The notes below the pieces were generated by a model, which was given only the letters and a program-made list of their open reading frames with translations, ran no database searches and had not been told where the DNA came from. DNA of 60,298 nt from Candidatus Fermentithermobacillaceae bacterium (GTDB taxonomy: Bacteria > Bacillota > Sulfobacillia > Fermentithermobacillales > Fermentithermobacillaceae), in the NCBI GenBank assembly GCA_012837895.1, contig DUQH01000102.1:1-60298 (forward strand), in the 5' to 3' direction. The position numbers were made by a program, and so were the translations under genes. Below are positions 52,239-60,242 of the stretch, piece after piece; the stretch's first letter is position 1; each line of letters opens with the position of its first letter.

Positions 52239-52725
52239 GCCCATTGCCTCCAAACCGTTCCAATCCACCTAAGACAACAGAAGCTACAACAGCTCCTGCA
52301 AGAGCGGTTATTAGTTGGGTCACAGTCAATGATGTGTAGGCAGGCGCAGGAACCTGGGTTCCCTGTGCTATCAGATACTTTATTCCAAGGGTCATCACTG
52401 CGAATTTCCCAAGAGCAGCGAGCCCCATTGCGAGATACCTGTTGAACCTGTGGAGAAATCCCGAAACAAGCGCCAGGGTTGCGTTACCGGCCATTATAAC
52501 CGGTACTGCAGGGGCGAACCCCATTATCCCTGTGATAAGCGCAATCCACGGGGTCAAGAGTCCTACCAAAACACCACTGACAGGGCCAATATATATCGAC
52601 GCCACATACAAGATCGCGTTTATACCTGGGCCTGTGATGGGTTGGCGCAAATTGAGGGCTTGGAAGGCAATAGCTACGCCGGCGATAACTGCAGTTCTAA
52701 CAATAGTCCGTAAATCCATGTTCAA
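52219..52725 (-). CDS. ECF-transporter S-component-like membrane protein
   Basis: About 168 residues with five or so membrane helices and Ala/Gly-rich sequence of ECF S-components (TITRTAVIAG-like N-terminus, TGPGINAILYVASIYIG, IMAGNATLALVSGFLH). TTG at 52725 has GGGAG eight bases upstream; an ATG at 52719 is the alternative. It overlaps the sensor gene by 20 bases and is first in the hydrogenase operon. No energising subunits nearby; substrate unknown, possibly a cofactor or metal-related vitamin for hydrogenase. Confidence 0.65.
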   Translation of the reverse strand: MNMDLRTIVRTAVIAGVAIAFQALNLRQPITGPGINAILYVASIYIGPVSGVLVGLLTPWIALITGIMGFAPAVPVIMAGNATLALVSGFLHRFNRYLAMGLAALGKFAVMTLGIKYLIAQGTQVPAPAYTSLTVTQLITALAGAVVASVVLGGLERFGGNGHGRSCS

Positions 52726-52921
52726 TATGGTGACTCCCTCTCCCCCACGCTCATACTGCAGCATGGCAATGAAGTTTTGGTCCTTAGGACTAACTTCTTA
52801 TGTTTTACGGTACAAAAAATTGCAGGAAGAGGTGTTAGCTGCGATGTGGAGTGTGTAACACTATTCTTACTTGTTACTACAACGTTGCTGCGATGGTTAT
52901 GTGAATGCCAACTTCCCGTTT

Positions 52922-52975
52922 GTGATGATTCTCACTATCACGGCTAATTCTACCACAAAGCATGGTGTAACTCAA
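52922..52975 (-). promoter_or_regulatory. Promoter of the hydrogenase operon with a Fur-box-like site
   Basis: On the minus strand TTGAGT (complement of 52970-52975), 17 bp, TAGAAT (complement of 52947-52952). Immediately downstream, GATAGTGAGAATCATCAC (complement of 52922-52939) matches the Fur consensus at about 14 of 17 positions. The leader to the first gene is about 200 nt and contains a short palindrome GTCC-TAA-GGAC within a longer GAAGTT/AACTTC stem. Confidence 0.5.
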
Positions 52976-53004
52976 TCAAGAAACACCGGGTAACCCGAAC
53001 CGCT

Positions 53005-53460
53005 TCACACTGTTGGAGAGGTCCGCCTGGCGTGCAAGAATCCCGCATGATGCACTGCCAGAACAAGCACGAAAGCAATGATATACAATGACCATAGGGT
53101 CCGGACCGGAGTAAAGAACATCAGGATATTCTGTACCCGGGCCGCCATCACTATGGCAGGTAAGAAAAACATCTGAGGCCCAACACCTAGTACGCCCGAT
53201 GAGAACTGTCCCTGGGCTAACTGAAACATAACAAGGGCAAAGCTGACTATCGCAAAACTGTTGCCCGCCAGTATAGATTCGGTCTTGGATTTAGTCCACT
53301 TGGCTGATAGGCGTCCGGCGAAGAACCAGTAAAGGTAAAACAAGGCGCTGAAAAGGGTAATGATCGCACCGTGCCAACCAAGCTTCATCATCGCGCGGTC
53401 GAGTAAATAGCCAAGCACAAACGGAGACATTGCCAACAGGTGGATCTGGGGTTTTCTCAT
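53005..53460 (-). CDS. Small membrane protein of unknown function
   Basis: 151 residues with four hydrophobic segments (about 10-28, 30-50, 67-84, 95-135 as two). No family recognised. It follows the P-II/DUF1538 genes by about 50 bases and may belong with them. ATG with GGGGAG upstream. About 200 bp of non-coding sequence separate it from the hydrogenase promoter. Confidence 0.7.
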   Translation of the reverse strand: MRKPQIHLLAMSPFVLGYLLDRAMMKLGWHGAIITLFSALFYLYWFFAGRLSAKWTKSKTESILAGNSFAIVSFALVMFQLAQGQFSSGVLGVGPQMFFLPAIVMAARVQNILMFFTPVRTLWSLYIIAFVLVLAVHHAGFLHARRTSPTV

Positions 53461-53511
53461 AAGACTCCCCTCTCTCCCGGATATTTGGGCAAGTCAAAAC
53501 AAGGCCTGCTT

Positions 53512-54183
53512 TTACCCCCTGTACAGCCCCTCAGCCCTGGTGATATCCATTACAAAAATAATCCCTGCACCTGGCTTATCTATATCCAACTTATTCTTTA
53601 CTGAGTTCACGATAGCATCAGTCTTATCTGTTCTCGAGATGATTAGGATAATGTCTTTCTCAGGTTCAATCTGGAGATTGAACAGCCTTTGTTTTTCCTG
53701 ACTGGCCGCACCCCTGCCATGTATGATGGTGCCTCCTGTAGCACCTGCAGATTTTGCAGCTTCCAGTACCTCATCTCTTGAGCCTTTGGGTACAACAACG
53801 AAAATGGCTTCACAATCCAAATCGTTCACACCTTCCTTTTTCTCTTTGGGAGAAATAGCTTGTGAACCATCAATCTTCGAGGCCAAATACTTTACCGGCA
53901 TGGAAAACGCGATACCGCGGTGGGGTTTATTCAGGCCCAATTTCCTGATTACTTCATCATATAACGCATCTTCCATAGATTCATCTATGGCCGCCAGGAA
54001 AATTTCCTTGCGTGTATCCAGGATGCCCAGCAGATTCAACATATCACTGGATACGGTACCCCGTCCTAAGAAAACAGTGCCGCCCTCGCCTCCTAAGTTC
54101 CTGTATATCTCGAACATCTTGCTTCCCTTGCCGAAGTCCAGAATGGACCAAAACAGGAGCTTTCCATCTCTTGGAGAGTCCAT
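53512..54183 (-). CDS. Tandem P-II-like protein
   Basis: 223 residues with two P-II-like ferredoxin-fold repeats, about 5-105 and 115-220. Each starts with a beta strand and a Gly-rich loop (GGEGGTVFLGRGT; GATGGTIIHGRGA), followed by LDIDKPGAGIIFVMDI-like C-terminal strands. P-II proteins bind ATP/ADP and sense energy or nitrogen state, acting on a partner transporter. Start at 54183, three bases after DUF1538, with GGAGG in the end of that gene. This pair, P-II with DUF1538, is seen in other bacteria, so DUF1538 is the likely partner. Confidence 0.85.
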   Translation of the reverse strand: MDSPRDGKLLFWSILDFGKGSKMFEIYRNLGGEGGTVFLGRGTVSSDMLNLLGILDTRKEIFLAAIDESMEDALYDEVIRKLGLNKPHRGIAFSMPVKYLASKIDGSQAISPKEKKEGVNDLDCEAIFVVVPKGSRDEVLEAAKSAGATGGTIIHGRGAASQEKQRLFNLQIEPEKDIILIISRTDKTDAIVNSVKNKLDIDKPGAGIIFVMDITRAEGLYRG

Positions 54184-54185
54184 GG

Positions 54186-55679
54186 CTAATTGCCCTCCTC
54201 TCTGAGTTGAGTGCTTGAGGCCCTTCTTTCCGCTGATTGAACCAGGGCCCCTAGAACCTGTATAGTCACCAGTGGCATCATAGCTACCATAGCGATGACT
54301 CCAAATCCGTCAACCATCACACTTGCCGTGGGAATGGCGCTTGCAGCCCCCTGTGCAAAGGCCAAGACAAACGTTGCTGTCATAGGCCCTGAAGCTACGC
54401 CTCCTGAATCAAAAGCTATACCCACAAAAATAGGAGGCACTCTGTAAGATAAGATTACCCCTAAAGCAAAACCAGGCAACAGCAAATGCCACAACTTGAG
54501 TTGCGGTATCATGATCCTAAGCATTGACAAACAAACCGCAAGGGCAATACCTGCTGACAACGCTACCAAGATCACTTTTCTCCTAATCCTGCCTGCGGTA
54601 ACCTCTTCTATCTGTTCGGTCAACACATGCACTGCGGGCTCAGCCAAAACAACCACCATACCCAAGATGAAACCAATTACAGGTAGGAACCATCTATGAT
54701 TAGCCGCTATATACTCGCCCATGTACCTCCCGACTTCCATGAACCCGGCATTCACCCCGGTTAAGAACAAGACAAGCCCTATATATGTGTACAACAGACC
54801 TTTCAGGATTGAACCCCTGGTCCTCTTGTTCAACTTGAACGATTTCCAATCAAAAATCAGAAACAGAATAGTGAGGGGCGCCAAAGTGAAAACGGAATCT
54901 CTTATCATCTGCGGGAACAAGCGCACATAAGGCGCAAGTATCCCTACGTTTGGCACGAAAGGATCCGCCGCCTCTTGAATATTTCTGAGGCCCATTACAA
55001 TACTCATTATCATGATGGCGAAAATCGGCCCAGCGGAAGCTTGGCCTACCATGCCGAAACTGTCTTCTTCGAAGGTGTCTCCGCCCTTCAATTGAGACAC
55101 GCCATAACCCAAGGCCAGGATAAAAGGTGTTGTCATTGCCCCTGTAGTAGCTCCTGACGCATCTACCGAAATTGCCAGGAACTCCTCTGAAGTCTTGAGT
55201 CCAAGCAAGAAGATAAATGAATAAGCTATTGTGAACACAACGTTTAACGGCTTTGAATACAGTATCCTCAACAATCCTACCGCAACCATTATTCCCACAC
55301 CGGCCGAAACTACTATCAAGACAAGGGAACTGGGTATGACGCCTCCAGAGGCCAGCCCCACTTGATCCGCTAGGATCTGCAGGTCAGGCTCGGCAACGGT
55401 AATGAGAAACCCCAGCGAAGCGCCGAGGATACCTACCAACCACGGATTATTTGATTTGGCGAGAGCATGTCCCATGAGGTTCCCAATAGGCTGGACACCT
55501 AAGCCTGCACCAAACAGGAATATCCCAAGTCCTATTGTCACGACCACGGCGCCTATTATGAACCGGATGAGGAGAGTGCTTTCTATGGGTACCACCGTCA
55601 GACTTAGTATGATAACGATAATCGCTATGGGAAACACCGATAACGATACCTCTTTCAATCGTTCCAGCAGTATGTTCAA
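54186..55679 (-). CDS. DUF1538 membrane protein
   Basis: About 497 residues with 12 or so membrane helices arranged as two repeats; both halves contain similar motifs (FLITVAEPDLQIL; VVVLAEPAVHVLTEQI, and twice DSGGVASGPMTATF-like / DASGATTGAMTTPF). The repeat symmetry suggests a transporter. Function is not established. TTG at 55679 has AAGGAG seven bases upstream; a GTG at 55703 adds eight residues. Paired with the tandem P-II protein, which suggests ligand-gated transport regulated by nucleotide state. Confidence 0.8.
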   Translation of the reverse strand: MNILLERLKEVSLSVFPIAIIVIILSLTVVPIESTLLIRFIIGAVVVTIGLGIFLFGAGLGVQPIGNLMGHALAKSNNPWLVGILGASLGFLITVAEPDLQILADQVGLASGGVIPSSLVLIVVSAGVGIMVAVGLLRILYSKPLNVVFTIAYSFIFLLGLKTSEEFLAISVDASGATTGAMTTPFILALGYGVSQLKGGDTFEEDSFGMVGQASAGPIFAIMIMSIVMGLRNIQEAADPFVPNVGILAPYVRLFPQMIRDSVFTLAPLTILFLIFDWKSFKLNKRTRGSILKGLLYTYIGLVLFLTGVNAGFMEVGRYMGEYIAANHRWFLPVIGFILGMVVVLAEPAVHVLTEQIEEVTAGRIRRKVILVALSAGIALAVCLSMLRIMIPQLKLWHLLLPGFALGVILSYRVPPIFVGIAFDSGGVASGPMTATFVLAFAQGAASAIPTASVMVDGFGVIAMVAMMPLVTIQVLGALVQSAERRASSTQLREEGN

Positions 55680-55854
55680 GTAATCTCTCCTTTCCGCATC
55701 CACATATTACGCACACCGGCGTCACGAACCTCACATACTCCAGTTGTTTGGTATGTAAGCGCACACACTATCACCATTTCATCATACTATTGAAACCTGG
55801 ACAAGGCAATCTATCAGCCTTGAACCTGGGGTAACGCTGGCAATACATAAGCAA

Positions 55855-55889
55855 AAGCCCCGCCGCCACCGCGGCGGGACTTGCTTTTT
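55855..55889. terminator. Terminator-like hairpin next to the hcp remnant
   Basis: CCCGCCGC (55858-55865 region) pairs with GCGGCGGG (55871-55878), flanked by AAGC/GCTT. T-runs follow on both strands. It probably ended the hcp transcript on the minus strand. Confidence 0.65.
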
Positions 55890-55901
55890 CCATTGGTTCT
55901 C

Positions 55902-56227
55902 CTATTGGGCCATGAACATCTCTATGTCGTCATCAACTGTACCGGTGCCTGAGATACCGAAGTTCTCCACAAGCACCTTGGCAACATTGGGTGACAGGAA
56001 TGCGCGTTGGTAATGGTGATGAACAAGCTGTTGAGTGCCTGATAATTAAGATCCTCGAGCTTGCTGACATCGATCTTCCCTTTGACGACGATATCCGAAA
56101 TTCCCTTAAGTGTGTAAATCAGGAGGTCTTGAAGTTTTGCCACTTCCTCGTTCTTGCCACAAACACCTCTTACAGTACAACCTGTGTTTCTAGTGGTCTC
56201 TTGGCACTGATAACAGAACATACCCAT
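55902..56227 (-). pseudogene. hcp: Hybrid-cluster protein (hcp) remnant with large internal deletion
   Basis: N-terminal part reads [20 protein letters not shown] and [18 protein letters not shown], the conserved Hcp start including the CxxC of the cubane cluster. It runs to about residue 75 (ITITNA). At about position 56007 the sequence jumps, one frame away, into the Hcp C-terminus: [34 protein letters not shown] and stop (TAG, 55902-55904). About 430 residues, including the hybrid-cluster ligands, are missing. The join is at ACGCGCATTCC. The gene is non-functional. Promoter-side region 56228-56470 still has a good GGAGG ribosome-binding site. Confidence 0.85.
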
Positions 56228-56399
56228 GCTCTTTCCTCCTTTGTTCTCCTATGAGTCATCTCTCTCTGCTTTGTATAGCCTAGAGATGGATGAATGATAT
56301 TAGAACCAATTGTCTGGATGCTTTTCTTGTTTGGTAACTGGGGATATATAGATTAGGAGTGAACTGAACAATCAAGTCAAATGGCGTCTTATGTAATTT

Positions 56400-56470
56400 G
56401 GTGGCCCGGTGATCCCACAGCTAACCGGAGCTTTGCAGGGCTCCATGGAGGCTGTAAGGCAGTCACGCTT
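56400..56470 (-). other. Structured sequence downstream of the GDSL gene
   Basis: Two hairpins on the minus strand: GGAGC-CCTGCAAA-GCTCC and CCGGT-13 nt-ACCGG, after a palindromic CTCCATGGAG. They could form the 3' end structure of the GDSL transcript, but no T-run follows. I considered and rejected a known riboswitch. The rest of 56228-56399 is A/T-rich and holds no gene I can support. Confidence 0.4.
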
Positions 56471-57592
56471 CTACTCTAAGACAAATCCCTTAAAGTCGAC
56501 TTTGTCACAATCGCCCGTGTAAACCTCCAGATGAATCAGGCCCAGGTCATGCAAACCCAGGTTAGTTTCAAGAGAGCTAAGCGTTCGGGCTTCGCCGTTG
56601 ATTTTGACGTAAGTGAGGGAATTCACTTCGCTTTTGTATGCGGTCAGGCTAAGTGGCCTCTTGGCGTTGTTAAACACCCAGAAATCCATGATCTTAATAT
56701 CCTGCTTGTCATGTTTGGTGTAATTAGCGAACACTTTGAAACCGCGGGTCGGCGGGTAAGCTAAAGTCAGTTTGTCACTGGGAACACTTGTCACTGCTTT
56801 TTGACTGGAGAAATCCAATTGGCATTTGCCCCCGGCCCAAACGGTTCTGGGACAAAAGTGGGCAAACAGTAAGCCAGCTTCGTAGATGTGTCCGAGATTT
56901 CCGAGGTGCAATCCGTCTGGAATTAACTGGAGGAGGCTATACGAACTGTGCTGCAGGAACAGCTCGGTATATTTGTTCACGTCAATCAATTCCAAACTGT
57001 ACGATCCTGCGATTTCCCTCTTGACCTCGTTTGCGATTGAGTTAACTGATTCGCCGGTCCGCAGCGGGTAGAACCTCGTAAAATCGCTATGCACGCCTGG
57101 TTCTACGACTGCCTGGGTGGTTAGCAAGAACGGCTGGATGCCCTTTTCATAGAAGCGCTCCACCATCTCAATGACATCTTGCTTGAAACCTGCGCGATAA
57201 GCTTTGGCTGATGAATAGATCAGGCGATCATTGATGCCATAGCCGATACCAACCATCTTCACGTCGGCATAAACTGATGTATGTCCCCATTCCCTCTCGA
57301 AATTGTCCAGGGCCCACTTGATGTACATCCCGGTATGGCCAGCGTTGTATATCCTCAAGATGCTGTTGCCTGTTGCTTTCCGCAGATGTGCTTCCAGCAG
57401 TCTCGGAAAAGCATTAGGGTCTTGGTTGTCCCTTCGCTCTGCCGTCAAGTGCTGGATGCTGTTGTCTGTCCCAAAACCATCCACAGTGCTGTCTCCTGCA
57501 ATGGCCACAGGGAATTTCTCACCGCTTAACCACGCGGCCCATGCATCGTTTAGTGTGTACAGTCGCGGCATGTGAAACGTCACCTCTAGCAT
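56471..57592 (-). CDS. SGNH/GDSL-family hydrolase
   Basis: 373 residues. Block I is GDSTVDGFG (catalytic Ser), block II NAGHTGMY, block III GYGINDR (Asn) and block V DGLHLGNLGH (Asp/His pair). A C-terminal part from about 255 has beta-rich sequence with no recognised motif. No signal peptide is visible. Family enzymes act as esterases or acyl/acetyl hydrolases on lipids or glycans. ATG at 57592, or ATG at 57571 with GAGG further upstream. Lies between decayed genes. Confidence 0.85.
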   Translation of the reverse strand: MLEVTFHMPRLYTLNDAWAAWLSGEKFPVAIAGDSTVDGFGTDNSIQHLTAERRDNQDPNAFPRLLEAHLRKATGNSILRIYNAGHTGMYIKWALDNFEREWGHTSVYADVKMVGIGYGINDRLIYSSAKAYRAGFKQDVIEMVERFYEKGIQPFLLTTQAVVEPGVHSDFTRFYPLRTGESVNSIANEVKREIAGSYSLELIDVNKYTELFLQHSSYSLLQLIPDGLHLGNLGHIYEAGLLFAHFCPRTVWAGGKCQLDFSSQKAVTSVPSDKLTLAYPPTRGFKVFANYTKHDKQDIKIMDFWVFNNAKRPLSLTAYKSEVNSLTYVKINGEARTLSSLETNLGLHDLGLIHLEVYTGDCDKVDFKGFVLE

Positions 57593-57605
57593 CTGGGCTT
57601 ATGAC

Positions 57606-57703
57606 CTAGGTAATATCTGCAAAGATCTCATGTATGTTGCCATCAGGGTCTGCAAACAGTGCCGTTCTCTGATTTCCCCCTGTCAAACAAATCAATCGAG
57701 TTC
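57606..57703 (-). pseudogene. C-terminal remnant of a VOC (glyoxalase/bleomycin-resistance) protein
   Basis: A minus-strand frame reads ICLTGGNQRTALFADPDG then NIHEIFADIT and stop (TAG, 57606-57608). The FADPDGNIHEI motif is the typical VOC C-terminus. No start or N-terminal domain exists: upstream it runs into a 12-bp inverted repeat and then the ABC permease gene. Only about 30 residues survive, so it is a fragment, too short to function. Confidence 0.6.
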
Positions 57704-57704
57704 T

Positions 57705-57737
57705 GGGCGTGCCAGATCTGGCCGGTCTGGCACGCCC
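57705..57737. repeat. Perfect inverted repeat next to the VOC fragment
   Basis: GGGCGTGCCAGA (57705-57716) and TCTGGCACGCCC (57726-57737) with a 9-nt loop. It is 23 nt past the ABC permease stop and may act as the operon terminator, but no T-run follows. It marks the break of the VOC fragment. Confidence 0.6.
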
Positions 57738-57759
57738 TCCAATTCTTCATCAGATAGAC

Positions 57760-58518
57760 CTAGACCTCTTGTCTCTCAAAGGCAAATATCCCAACACTCA
57801 AGAACAACACCGTTGAAACCAATGCGGACAGAAGCGCCGGAAATGCCTCTGACAAAGACATAGAGCCGGACAACAGGGAATGTGGATACCCAGTGAGGCT
57901 GCCCGGGCAGAAGCGGCTCAGTTTCTGCGAAAACGCGGGTAAGAGCGAACTGAGAATGAGCAGGCCCACGCTAACCCCTCCTGCGGCCACCTGCGTCTTC
58001 ATAACCGCGCTGGCACCTACAGTAAACCCTATAACGTAGATAACATATACAGCAAATACCGAAGTGGCCTGCAGTGAAAGGGCCACGGAAGCCGTCCCGA
58101 AAAGTATCTTTGTATATATGCAGCAGGCCAGATACGCCGGAATCATGGACAATAGCACCAGCAAGACGGCAGCGCCGAACTTGGCGATAACCCAAGCTGT
58201 TCTGGACACCGGCTTAGACAGAATCATAGTAGCTGTACCCCTGTGCTTCTCCTCGGCCACTCTGCCCATGAACATCAGGATAACAGCGATAATCCCTATC
58301 TGATTCAAATTCTTGAAAAACTGGTCAAAAGCATCTATCCAACTCATCTCGGGCACAACGATTTCCATGTTGCTTAAGCCTGCCAAAATATCTGGCAGCA
58401 GCTTCGTTATTACCGGGCTGGCGAAACCGAAAACCAGAAAAAGCAGGGGGATAACGTAGATCTTGTAGGTCTTAAGTATCTCTGTCACCTCTTTGCGAAA
58501 CAGTACCCTAGCTCCCAT
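57760..58518 (-). CDS. ABC-2 type transporter permease
   Basis: 252 residues with six membrane helices. N-terminal VLFRKEVTEILKTYKIYVIP and the conserved GTATMILSKPVSRTAWVIAKF loop are typical of ABC-2 permeases such as YxlG/NatB-like. Exports drug, peptide or ion. Overlaps the ATPase gene by 11 bases. Partner is the ATPase just upstream. Confidence 0.88.
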   Translation of the reverse strand: MGARVLFRKEVTEILKTYKIYVIPLLFLVFGFASPVITKLLPDILAGLSNMEIVVPEMSWIDAFDQFFKNLNQIGIIAVILMFMGRVAEEKHRGTATMILSKPVSRTAWVIAKFGAAVLLVLLSMIPAYLACCIYTKILFGTASVALSLQATSVFAVYVIYVIGFTVGASAVMKTQVAAGGVSVGLLILSSLLPAFSQKLSRFCPGSLTGYPHSLLSGSMSLSEAFPALLSALVSTVLFLSVGIFAFERQEV

Positions 58519-59428
58519 CAGGTTTCACCAACTTCACGAAAATCTCTTCCAAATCAGGTTCCCGGCTTTCCATGCGGATGATACCCACCCTGGTTTCAGC
58601 TAAGAGTTCCGGAAGACCTCTTGCGGCTTTTTCAACTTCTGATGCTCCAAGTTCAAGCACATTCCCCCTGACCTCAATGCGCTCACACCAGTGAACCTCT
58701 CCCAGTTTCCTAACCAGATCGTCCGGCACTTCTGTAACTTCAATTTCAACTGTGCGTCCTCCGTATTTGCGTCGCAACTCAGCAATGTCACCTTCTGTGA
58801 TGAGTTCACCACGGTCGATGATAGCCACCCGGCTACAAACACGTTGTACATCGGCCAGGATGTGACTGGAGAAGAAAACAGTAACCCGGTCCTTGAAGGC
58901 GTTGATGCTGTCCAGCACTTCCTTACGCCCGATTGGGTCCAATGCGGAAGTAGGTTCATCCAAGAACACCACTTCCGGATCGTTGATCAGGGCCTGGGCC
59001 AAACCGAGCCGTTGTTTCATACCCCGTGAAAATCCGCCTATCCTATTCTTCTCCTTGTGCAGACCTACCAGCTCAAGCAGCTCTTCAATCCTTCTGTTCA
59101 GTTTCGCAGAACCCAGGCCGAATAACTCTCCAGCAAAACGCAGGTACTCCCGGGCAGTCATCCAGTTGTAAAACACAGGCACATCCGGCAAGAATCCTAC
59201 TCTCTGTAGGTAGCTCCGGTCTTCCCTTATGCTCCTTCCCAGCACCCGGACATCCCCCGCTGTGGGTTTGGCCAGTCCCAGCAGCACCCGGAGGGTGGTG
59301 GTTTTCCCGGCGCCATTCCGGCCAAGAAAACCAAAAACCGTTCCTTTGGGAACATGAAGAGTCAGCTCGTTTACCGCCGTCACCGGGCCGAACTTCTTGG
59401 TAAGTCTGTCGATCTCGACAGCTGCCAT
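58508..59428 (-). CDS. ABC transporter ATP-binding protein
   Basis: 306 residues. Walker A GRNGAGKTT, Q-loop FLPDVPVFYNWM, signature FSRGMKQRLGLAQAL, Walker B VVFLDEPTSALDP and switch His in FFSSHILAD are all intact. A C-terminal DUF4162-like extension (about 215-306) is common in this subfamily. Gene order ATPase-permease with a PLDc_N-like protein matches the Bacillus sigY-linked yxlE-yxlF-yxlG set. ATG with GGAGGG upstream. Confidence 0.92.
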   Translation of the reverse strand: MAAVEIDRLTKKFGPVTAVNELTLHVPKGTVFGFLGRNGAGKTTTLRVLLGLAKPTAGDVRVLGRSIREDRSYLQRVGFLPDVPVFYNWMTAREYLRFAGELFGLGSAKLNRRIEELLELVGLHKEKNRIGGFSRGMKQRLGLAQALINDPEVVFLDEPTSALDPIGRKEVLDSINAFKDRVTVFFSSHILADVQRVCSRVAIIDRGELITEGDIAELRRKYGGRTVEIEVTEVPDDLVRKLGEVHWCERIEVRGNVLELGASEVEKAARGLPELLAETRVGIIRMESREPDLEEIFVKLVKPDGS

Positions 59429-59438
59429 GCTCTCCCTC

Positions 59439-59639
59439 CTACTCTTCCTTCCTACCGAGTACTAGGTAAACGATTGGGCCCAGATACTGTAGAACAACAA
59501 TCGCAGCTCCCCACAACCATTTCTTGCTTCCCGGCATGTCTTTTCTCTTCGTCAGATCTATAAGCGCTATCACTATCAGTGCCAGGTTGACCAGAAACAG
59601 GGGAAGCAAGAGCGGCCAGGTTTCCCACAACATTTCCAT
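59439..59639 (-). CDS. PLDc_N-domain (YxlE-like) small membrane protein
   Basis: 66 residues in the preferred form with two membrane helices (LLLPLFLVNLALIVIALI and LWGAAIVVLQYLGPIVYLVL) and the linker DLTKRKDMPGSKKW. The pattern matches the phospholipase D N-terminal-like family (YxlE). ATG at 59639 has GGGGGT nine bases upstream; the longer frame to 59687 is less likely. Ten bases before the ATPase gene. YxlE-like proteins can be negative regulators of a sigma factor in Bacillus; no sigma gene is seen here. Confidence 0.8.
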   Translation of the reverse strand: MEMLWETWPLLLPLFLVNLALIVIALIDLTKRKDMPGSKKWLWGAAIVVLQYLGPIVYLVLGRKEE

Positions 59640-59709
59640 GGGTTCGCACCCCCTAAGATTTAGTAGATAATGAAGAGTCCAGAACACGGCCTCTCAAGCC
59701 AGGAATTTC

Positions 59710-60242
59710 CTAGCATTCCCGGCATCTCATGATTCTCAGCATCACGCCGCCAAGGTAAAGGGTAGAGGCAACTGTAAGGGTAAGACCGAGCGCAGCCTGG
59801 ATGAACTCACTATTTGTGAGGGTTTTTGTGAATAGGGCGATGCCTAGAACTAAGGCCGTCAGAAAAAACATACAGAATGAGATAGAAACCGCTACCGCGG
59901 TTCTACAGTTGCGTTCGATGACGCTTTCTCGGTCGCTGAACGCCTCAGGGCGAACGTCGTCATATGCCTTGCGCCAGATATAGACGCTGGCCATCCTGCC
60001 AAGATACTCCCAGCCAAATTCCTCGTAAATGGCGCGGTAATCCTTTCTGGGCGCAGCTTGTAGGTGTAGACATAGCGATACTTCCGCGGGGTACCCCGCT
60101 TGAAAACCATAAGAAACGAACTCCATTGAGTGATGCGATCAACATGCCATCCTTCAGAGGCCATCTGCTCCAACCATCTTTCGAAACCGGCCGGAACAAC
60201 ATTGCGGAATCCTGGCAACCAGACTGTTCTCTTGTCTTTCAT
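59710..60242 (-). pseudogene. Frameshifted DUF2812 protein
   Basis: The N-terminal frame (from ATG at 60242) reads MKDKRTVWLPGFRN, then FKRGTPRKYRYVYTYK. The homologous continuation KDYRAIYEEFGWEYLGRMAS and SVYIWRKAY is in another frame, so a base is lost near 60051-60057. The second frame runs to 59710 with two membrane helices. Either a true frameshift or a sequencing error. DUF2812 genes usually follow PadR regulators, as here. Confidence 0.75.

Noticed and set aside
56400-56470. c-di-GMP (GEMM) or molybdenum-cofactor riboswitch
   Set aside because: A GCAAAGC element is present, but the other GEMM stems and loops are missing, and Moco motifs do not match.
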